From NCBI GenBank assembly GCA_036023115.1, contig JAYKKT010000079.1, forward strand, positions 12,019,501 through 12,083,500: a DNA stretch of 64,000 bases, read 5' to 3'. Both the position numbers and the translations under genes were made by a program. Under the pieces are notes generated by a model. It searched no databases. It was not told the DNA's origin and was given only the letters and a program-made list of their open reading frames with translations. Of the stretch, positions 50,701 through 60,622 are shown one piece after another. Origin of the DNA: Brasenia schreberi. Its lineage: Eukaryota; Streptophyta; Magnoliopsida; Nymphaeales; Cabombaceae. Numbering within the stretch: the stretch's first letter is position 1; every line of letters begins with the position of its first letter.

Positions 50701-53700
50701 CACCAACGGGCATCTTATCCTTTGAGTGATTCTCGCAGATCTCAGCCTTTTGAACTTATTCACTCAGATGTATTTGGTCCCAGTCCAGCCACCTCTTTGT
50801 TTGGTCATAAGTATTTTGTATCCTTCATTGATGATTGTACTCGCCTTACCATCGTTTACTTAATGAAATCGAAGTCTGAAGTTGCATCTATTTTTCCCCT
50901 TGTGCATAAATTTATTTATACTCAATTCAATGCCACTGTTAAAATTCTTCGGTCCGATAATGGGGGCGAATATGTTGGGACTCAGTTAGCCACTTATCTC
51001 CAAACCTATGGCATTGTTCATCAGACTACCTGTCATACACACTCCAGCAGAATGGTCTGGCTGAACAGAAGAATCGTCATATTCTGGAAGTTGCCAGAAC
51101 CCTTCTACTTCAGAGTAATGTTCCCAAATTCTATTAGGGAGAAGCTGTCCTTACCGCTGTTTATCTCATAAATCGCATGCCCAGTGATACTCTTCAGGGG
51201 GAGAGTCTTATTCATGCTCTTAATACAGCTTCCAAACCATTCCATCTTATACCTTGTATCTTTGGGTGTACCTGGTTTGTTCATATTCCTCTTCTCAATC
51301 GTGATAAACTTGATGCCAAGTCCGATAAGTGTATTTTTCTGGGCTACTCAACCTCTCAAAAAGGATATAAATGTTATGACCCATTGCTTCACAAACTCTA
51401 TGTTTCCATGGATGTTACTTTCTTTGAATTTACCCCTTATTATTCTCCTACACCAGCCTCTACTCCCACTCCTAGTTGTGTCCTACCACTAGCTCCTAGT
51501 GAGGGGGAGTATCATGAGCTTGTTGAGAGCCCGAATGAGACCAAGCAACAATTCAAAGAGATTCTAATGTACAACAAAGGACAGCGGAAGATTGTGCACA
51601 CTCAAGAAGCACCATATACTAAAGCGATTTCTCCTGAATCAGATCCTCGAGGGCAAGTAGACAGTGACTTAGAGATTCCTATTGCTGTTCGCAAAGATAA
51701 GCGTGCATGTACAAGATATCCAATTTCTAATTATATTTCATATGTCAATACTTCTCAGAGTTATCAAACCTTCATTATGAATGCTGCAAAACAAAAGATT
51801 CCTTCAAAGTTTGAAGAAGCAATCAAGTGCCCCTTATGAAAAGCTGCAATTGAAGAAGAATTGAATGCACTGGTTAAAAACAGTACATGGACCATCACAC
51901 AGTTGCCTTCTGATAGGCATACAGTAGGATGCAAATGGGTGTTTACTATTAAATATAAGGTAGATGGAACAGTAGAGAGATATAAAGCTAGATTGGTTGT
52001 TAAAGGATACAGTCATTCATATGGCATTGATTATACAGAAACCTTTGCATGTGTGGCTAAACTTACATCAATCAGAATACTTCTTAGTATGGCAGCAAAT
52101 TTGGGATGGGACCTATGGCAATTGGATGTTAAGAATGCTTTCTTACAGGGAGACTTAAATGAAGAAGTATACATGGAACTACCTTCAGGACTGTCCAGTA
52201 ATTTGTCATCTTCCAATAGAGTATGTAAACTCAATAAAGCGATATATGGGTTGAAACAGTCACCAAGAGCTTGGTTTGATAAATTCAACAAAGCAATGTG
52301 TAGTTTGGGATATTGTAGGAGTCTCAATGATCATACAATATTCTTCAAGAAAGGGACAAAGATATCGATCCTCGCAGTTTATGTTGATGACATTATTGTT
52401 ACAGGAGATGACCTTGAAGAAATATCAAAGTTGAAAATGAGCCTTCATAAATTATTTGACATTAAGGATATGGGTAGACTTCATTATTTCTTGGGAATAG
52501 AAGTTCTTTACTCTGACAAAGGTATCTACTTGACTCAACGAAAATACCTAATGGATCTTCTTGAAGAAACTCAAATGCTTGAATGTAAACTTAGTGACAT
52601 TCCAATGGAGGTAAATCAGAAATTTTTTAATGGAGACAGTGAAGAGTTCAAAGATATCCATAAATATCAGAAGCTAGTGGGCAAGCTCATATATTTAACC
52701 ATTACTCGACCAGACATTGCATATGCAGTTGGGATTGTGAGCAGATATATGCATTCACCAACCAAAAATAAGATGGATGCTGTGTATAGAATCCTTCGAT
52801 ATCTCAAATCATCAAGAATGGGTTTACTTTACTCGAAATCATCAAATATGGATATTGAACTTTATTCTGATGCTGACTGGGCAGGTTCTTATGATGACAA
52901 GAAGTCAACTACTGGCTATGTTACTTTACTTGGGGGTAATATTATATCTTGGAAAAGCAAAAAACAGACAGTTGTTGCAAGATGTATGGCAGAAGCTGAA
53001 TATAAAGCTATAGCACAAGCAATGTGTGAAGGAAAATGGATATCTTCATTGATCACTGAATTGGTTTATTCACTTAACCATCCTATACCCTTATATTATG
53101 ATAGCAGTGCAACAATTCAGATGGCATCTAATCCAGTATATCATGAAAGTACTAAGCATATAAAAATTGACTGTCACTTCATCTGGGAGAAGATATCTAA
53201 TAAAGAATTCCACCTGGAGTATGTTCATTCTTTTAAACAGAGGGCTGATTTTTTAACTAAAACTACTACCAACGAACTATTAAAGGAGACCTTATCCAAG
53301 TTGGGTGTCATCAACATTTTCCACCCAACTTGAGGGGGAGTGTTAAGGAATGTCGAATTGTGTCATGTAATAAGTCAAGTCATGTAAAAGAGTCTTGTGT
53401 AATGTCATTTAGTCTTTTTGAGTCTTATGTCATCTTAGAAATAGTTAATTCTTAGTAGGGGTAAATTAGGAAATTAAGTTAGATAGGGTATTAATAGGTG
53501 ATTAGGGTTAGGTAGAATAAAGAAGAAAAGAGGGTGAGACGGCTGTAGTAGGGATGACGATTTTGTTCATGATGCAGATTGGAGGAATGCCTCCAATCTA
53601 CAATATAATGTAAGTTTCTCTCATTTTGAATAAGAAGAAGTTTATTCCAAGAGACCTCGATCCTTCTTGCCATTGATGAGTTAGAGAATAGGCCATGGCT

Positions 53701-56700
53701 CTCTCTCTTTTGGCGGTGGCTTCCAATCTCTTTAATAACTTGACTTAAATTTCTTTGATAGAGCCATCTATCATTGTTATAAAAGATACCTTGTCTCTCT
53801 CAAACATTTCATCAAACACTTGATGTACAAGTCCCTCTCCACAGTGCGATCATGCCTTCATCCGTGATTATGCGTTTGTTCTGTCAACAAGAACGATTCC
53901 TGGTGGATTTTGTGCAGATTGGGCCCGTGGCAGTCTCTTTGCGGTCCTATTTCTCTATGTACTTACAATACCTTCGTCATATGAATCTGATTTGAAAGAA
54001 AACCAATTTTCAGAATAAAAAAACCTCCTCATGCTTGAGTTTTTTGTGTTCTTGAGATTAAAGGAAGACCTATGCCAGATTGGGCTCGTGGTAGTCTCTT
54101 TGTGGTCCTATTTCTATGTGTACTTACAGTACCTTCGTCATATGAATCTGATTTGAAAGCAAACCAATATTCAGAATAAAAAAACCTCCTGCTTGAGCTT
54201 TTTATGTTCTTGAGATTTAAGAAAGACCTATGCCTTGTCTCAGCCAGTCTTATTTCTCCATCTTGTAGTACCTTAAATCGAAAGAAGACCCATCTTTAGA
54301 ATCAGAAAAGCTTCTGCCCCTCGTTTTTCTACCTTGCATGTCCAACCCCTTTCTTTTCCTTAAATCGAAACTTTTGCTCCACCTTATCGTCAATATTTGA
54401 ACCAAACATCATTTCATCCTCTGAATCATAAGATATCCCTCCATATGAGACTCTTTTGCTTCTTTTGCCAGCCTATCAAAACAGTTCTTCCACCCGAACT
54501 CCAGTAAGAATCATTTGATAACTCCCCACCAGAGGTTGACCGTATCCTCATAAGCTGCTATTTTGGCCTAAGGAGATGGCTGGTCGAAGGACAGCGAGGG
54601 AGAGCCATACCTCCTCTCGGAGAAACTATCAGCCTCACTGAAATCATCAGTTTCGAAAGAAACTACCTTGCGAGAAGTGCTTTCTGGTGAAACCTCCATA
54701 TTAGAGTTGCCACCAAATATCTAGCTCATAGTTATCAACATCTTCTTCGTCATCAAAATCATCAAATCCCACATAACCAAAAGAAGATGGTTTCCTTTGA
54801 TCGCATTCTGTAGATTTACCTTGAATCCTTTGCATTTGTGTGGCTTCAAATGGATCGTTGAACCCCTCATCGGCTCTAGGAAATGTCCGATCACCTAAAG
54901 AGACATCCTCATCTCTTCCTCTTGTGTGCGCCTGCCACCGCTGCTCTCCAACAATCGAAAGATTTGATACTATGTTGAGAATCTCAAAGAAATATGCATC
55001 ATACAATCATACATGAAAAACCAGAAAATAATGAAGAAGAAATGTGAGGGGAAAACGGTGGAGATCGAGAAAAGGGACAGACCCTCTAATGGAGGCCGCC
55101 CCTTTCTTTTTCTCGCTATGTGTTACTCAAACCCTTACCGTTTACAAGGTGGACTAGTCCTTATATAGTGGACTGGTGAATATAAAAGAGCCTAAAATAC
55201 CCTTAATAATAAAACATAATTACAATAATACCTAAAACATCAAAATTACTAAAGTTACACTAAATAAGCATATTCTTCAACAATGGTTGTCCCGATCAAA
55301 TAAATCACCATTTCAGGAAAGGAAAGCAAGCTTGGATTTGTGGGTAAATCAAGCTTAAGCATGCAAGACATGCCTAACATACATAAAGAAACCTTGCCTT
55401 AGCAGGGAAGGTGATTTGCTGTGACTGCAAAGGTCTCAGGAGAAAATCCTAGTTCCTCGATTACATTCCATGATAAACTTCTTTATTATATAAAATACTG
55501 GCTTGAGAAGACTGTGTCTTGATTCCTCAGCAACTTGTTCTGAGCTTTGGCATGGTAAACGAATCTCCTCTGGTTGAGCGGGAGGAGACCTGGGGTACAT
55601 TATTCTGGGCTAAAAGCTTCACTACAAGATCAACTGGTGGTCCACACCCATAAGCAACGGGACATGTTTTTTTTCTTTTCGGCTAATCAACTCATGGGGG
55701 TGAGGCAGCTTGCCAACTCTCCATTATCCTTAAAATATAAGAAACATTTGAAACTGGCATAATATAACTCAATATTTCCCTCTACCGTGATGCTGACCAG
55801 CAAGCAGAAGAAAATATAAAGGTTGAACATTGGCAAATGATGTTTTATTTAATTTCCATCAACATAGTATTTAGGAAAATAATAGCAACAACTTCCACAT
55901 GGACAATGTAATATAGCTCTTAGTAGAGGCAATTTCATGCAACTTTTTGTCCCCAACTAACCTTTCATTATAGGATCTAAAGTATAGCTAAAAATATTCT
56001 AAAAGCATCTGAGGAACGGAAAATGATAATAAGTGATTATTCTATTCAAAAGGAACTCCTCTCGGTGTTTGTTTGGTTACTAAAGATGTACTAAAATTTC
56101 ACAAACTAATCTGCTATTAGTTGACTAAAATTTAAAAGTACAAGAAGCCCTTTGAAAACAAGAAAATTCACATACGAAAGGCCTCCTAGTTTAACTTTTA
56201 TCATGTCTTCCCATATCATCTCTGTGGTGTGACATCTCTATTATGTGATAGTGGATATGCCAAAATGATGAAATGCATTTGAATTTCTTATTCCTCATTC
56301 TTAACTTCGGTCTGGTTAATTGTTTGTATACTCTTGTTATCCTTGAAAAGTGGATGTCAATACCCTTAATTTTTGAACCAATGTGTTGCAATATGTCAGC
56401 CTGTGGAGATGAACTCGTAAAAGTTAGAGTTTACTCGGAAGCAGTGATTGTTGTTGGCCTGCCGGTTACATGGATTTGGTAGACAATGGTGTCATAAAAT
56501 TCTCATAAATCTTCTGGTGAAAATGATATTTTCCTTCATTATTCTTGGCCAAATTCAGGGTGATCTTGGAAGCTACCTGCAAAAGAAGGGGCGCGTGAAG
56601 ACTCATAAGGTGCTGAGATATGCACTTGATATAGCGAGGCAAGTCTATTTCCTTTTAGGAAATGATCATGTTCTCTTCTCGTATTGGATATGGAGTAATG

Positions 56701-59700
56701 CTTGTTGGTATTAAAAATTGTGTTTGCAAGTCAAAATAGTTCAGGTCATGATTTTGGAAATTTAAGATATACATTGTTAGGCTTCAGCCTCAATGTAACA
56801 AAAAAGAAAGATTGTAAAGGAGGATGAATCCATTGGTCAAAGTTCTTATATCAATAACTTTCTTCACAGCTTCCTCCTCTGAATAGGATCTATGGTGCAC
56901 TTTCAAAGTGAAGGGAATGAGCCAAACAAGGTGCCCCATGTACAAATGGAAATTTAAGTTCAGGCAAACCTACTAAGTTTTGTAAGCGCATTTTCTTTTG
57001 ACCAATCTGCAAGTCTTTGAGGACGTAAATTAAGAGGATCTTGCATTCTTGCTCGCATTAAAGATAAAGCCTCTGATCTATATTTTCTCAAGTAAAGGAC
57101 TAAAGAATGATGCCCACATATTATAAGAAATTCTAAATCTACATTCCTGCTTTCATGCACAAAATCATGTCCCTTGATTTCGTGAAAAGATGTATGAACA
57201 GCAAACGTGGCATTTTCACTGCATAAAGGGTGACCAGAACAGTAGCATGTAAATGATAAGGATCAGCCTCATGTGAAGCGTATTTTGTGGATAAGCTTTT
57301 CATACTCTTCACTGCCACTATCATAAATGATATTTGAGTTTCTTTTTATGTTCCCAACCAAATTCTGCTTGTTAACAAGAAGCAAATCATGAGGTTTCCC
57401 AAGCAGTACTATCAGACTTTCTGAGCAACTCCCGCTTGATGAATCTTACTTTCCCATACTTAGGTTGTCATAGACACTATCAATCAAACAGAAAGTTTAC
57501 CTTATGACCACTTTACAAAACTGGAGGAGCACTGTCAGTCTTCTTCACTCATATGGCCAAACTAACAATCCAAGCACTAGCAACTTGCTTTTGTAGATTT
57601 CAACCCTTTCTCAAGGAATTTATTATTTTATTTTTTTGCAAAAACTAAGTGCTATTCTTGTGGTTTTCAGGGGAATGAATTATCTTCATGAGTGTAAGCC
57701 AGAGCCAATCATTCATTGTAATTTGAAGCCAAAGTAAGACTGCTGATTGCTAAAATACATTGATTTAATATGGAAGTGGCAATCTTTTGTCATGCTATCT
57801 TTTATGCTCATTATTGTTCTGGCCTTTTACTACTTGGAATTTTGGCAAGGTGCCAGAAATATTATGCTGGATAGTGGTGGCCATTTGAAGGTAGCTGGTT
57901 TTGGCTTAGTAAAGCTTTCAAAATTATCTGTTGAGAAAGCTAAACTCGCTGAGCCAAGGACCCTGACTGATGGTTCAAGTAGGTTTTTCTTTCAAAGTTG
58001 AAAGAATTGTTTTCTGAATTAGTTATAAAGAGAGACTTTTATTTTTGAGCTTTCCTTTCTCTTCTAATGTTTGTAGAAGCTATATTGTACAAAAACATGT
58101 TAGAGAAAAGAATAGCATTGCTGAATTAGAATCACTGAAATCATGGGAACATTCTCCCTGGATGCTTCCCTTTTACTTCCTCAGATTTTTAATATTTTTC
58201 TTGAAAGTTATGTAGAAGAGTAGGTTTTATTTATTACTTGTGGAAAGAAGACGAGGGATTTATAGAAGTACTTGCTTTTAATTTGATTAGAATAGAATCA
58301 TAATACTACCCTATGTGATATATTGCAGCTCCAGACTTGTTATCAGAAAGGAATCTTGAAACAGTTTGTTTTCTACATTTCTAATATATTTGGATTAGGT
58401 GGTCATAGAAACCAGTTCCCACTCTTCTTGAGAACTGTCAAAACGGATCTTATCACATTCTTATGTTATTTGTTATTTCACTCTCATTAATGTTATTGAG
58501 ATCTTGGGGAGCAGTTCGTTTTTTACACTTCTAATGTATTTGTATTAGGTGGTCAGAGAAACTTGTTCTAGATCTTGAAAATTACCAAACGGATCTTGTC
58601 ACATTATCATGTTATTTGTTATTTCAGTCTTACTAATGCTATTGAGAGATCCCTATACCAAGAACTGATCTTAATTCTACAACGGTTAGTTTTCTTTGTC
58701 TTTGGAAGGCTTTTGAAACAAGTTTGAGAAATCTTAAGACAAGTATATCCCAAATTGTCAATAAAGAAGCTTGAACTCATTTACTTGATATTTTTCATCT
58801 CTTCTCTTACACGTGCAATTTCCGGATATTCTTCCCAAAACAATTGTTTGGTCACCTTGGGACTTGAAAATAAAGACTGATATGACAGTTTCATCATTCA
58901 CAAGCAAGAGCATATTCTCTAACTCACTTCTCTTCAGTGCATCATTTTCTGGAAATTGAAGTGTGTTAACCACTAAGACTAAAATGACAACTATTTGTCT
59001 AGTAAACTGCTGGGGACACTGAGAAGACAGAAGAAACTGTAAAAGCTGCCTTGCCATTTTTTCAATGGCTAGTTACATGGGTTAGGTATGACCCATCACT
59101 TATCTGATTGAGGTTGTCTAGGATCTTGGTGCAGGCATAATACACAGGAGTCCGATTAGCTTCTTTGGTCAGAGCGAAAGAAATTATCTACTATTTGCAT
59201 CTTAATATAGTTCATATAATTTATGGGGTACTATATTTGACTTGTGTTCAACTAAAGTGTAACTTCTTGGTACAGAATGTGAGACATAAAGATTTTGCTG
59301 GGCCATGTTATTGCAATGATGCAATCTAACCCGAATGTTTGAATCCGCACTTGCAGGATCCAGGCCCTGTGAGATCTGGATGTTGACCCAGCATCAGTAC
59401 CTTACAGTAACATGTGGGTCTGGGAGTCCCTACCAAGCTCAAGTCCCTCCTAATTGTTCTATTTTAAAAAGTCAGCTTGCAATCAGCTGTGGTACCCAAT
59501 CTGTAAATAAATTACGTCAATGTTGTCATAACATATTCGTAACTATTAGAACCACTAACAAGAGAAGAAAGTTAACTTCCAAATTTAAGTATAATCTCTT
59601 CTAGTTGATCTCAATCTGCTTATTTTTCACATTTAGTAAAGAGATGAAACTAATTTATTCTGGAGGATAACTTTGTGATCAATGGCAAGATCCTAAATTC

Positions 59701-60588
59701 CGAATGTCTTCTTCGGCATGAATCTTTAGCTGATTAGAAATTTATCAATCACATTTATTTAATCAAGTGACAGTTAGATGAAGAATAGTTTTATTGATTG
59801 ATTTATTGATGTCTCGTGTAGAATACATTCAGCTTTTTGAGCGGCGGTTTAGTGTTTTATTTTTCAAGTGACTGCTGCCACCTGTGAGGGGTGTTCTTTT
59901 TGAAATCTTGATCATGGAGGACAGCTTCTTAGTTAAGTTATCCTGCTTTAGTGAAATTCGTTCCATCTTTAGTAATGAATGAACTCTTTCACCAAAAAAA
60001 TTTCTTATGAACCTTACGGAACTTGGATAACAACGTTGATGACGATGACGGTTACAAGATAAAGAACATTAGTCTTGCTCTCTCTTTGGTTGTTTCTGCT
60101 GTCTACATAAAGATATGGAGGACAGCTTCTTAGTTAAGTTATCCTGCTTTAGTGAAATTCGTTCCATCTTTAGTAATGAATGAACTCTTTCACCAAAAAA
60201 AATTCTTATGAACCTTACGGAACTTGGATAACAACATTGATGACGATGACGGTTACAAGATAAAGAACATTAGTCTTGCTCTCTCTTTGGTTGTTTCTGC
60301 TGTCTACATAAAGATATGGCATTTCCCTCCCTTTGTGTGCATAACTCACCATCTCTGCCTGTGGTAGGTCTATACATTGCACCAGAGATTTACAAAGGTG
60401 AAATCTTTGACAGAAGTTCTGATGCATTTTCATTTGGTCTCACAGTATATGAGGTTTGTGAGATACGCCTTGATGATTTTACTTGTGATTTAACTATCTA
60501 ATTGGGCATAGACAAGGAGGTTTCATTTCACAAATTATCTGTAAAGGAAGTCTCAGCCATGAAGTGGTGTTGCCTGCTTTTATTATTG

Positions 60589-60622
<34 letters not shown>

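Larger units (their letters stand above)
48352..53652 (+). mobile_element. Young copia element F, sense to the ILK gene
   Basis: Complete structure: LTRs 48352-48676 and 53341-53652 (TGTTAAGGAATGTC...TTATTCCAAGA), perfect target duplication GACCT (48347-48351 and 53653-53657), primer-binding site TGGTATCAGA at 48677 and polypurine tract TTGAGGGGGAG ending at 53340. By eye the LTRs differ at only about ten positions plus one 13-bp duplication (TGCCTCCAATCTG) in the left LTR. Gag, protease, integrase, RT and RNase H are in copia order but interrupted by stops and frameshifts. It lies inside element E. Confidence 0.95.
41104..55282 (-). mobile_element. LTR element E (related to D), heavily invaded
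   Basis: The left LTR (about 41196-41444, with a duplicated start at 41104) and the right LTR (54973-55282) share TGCTGAGAAT/TGTTGAGAAT starts, CATACATG(G/A)AAAACCA and the CATATTCTTCAACA ending that is also seen in D. The flanks ATGGC and ATGGT suggest a 5-bp target duplication. The polypurine tract lies at 41445-41460; TTGATACTA beside the right LTR is a decayed primer-binding site. Own interior is 41461-41640, 47820-48351 and 53653-54972, without gag-pol. It contains TTGGCTGCAAC repeats like those of D and an unrecognised acidic open frame. Inserted into it are LINE D, three copia-like fragments and copia F. Confidence 0.8.

Noticed and set aside
60316..60501. ORF containing exon 9 as a separate gene start
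   Set aside because: The upstream codons are intron; only 60368-60453 matches the kinase domain and the splice sites fit.
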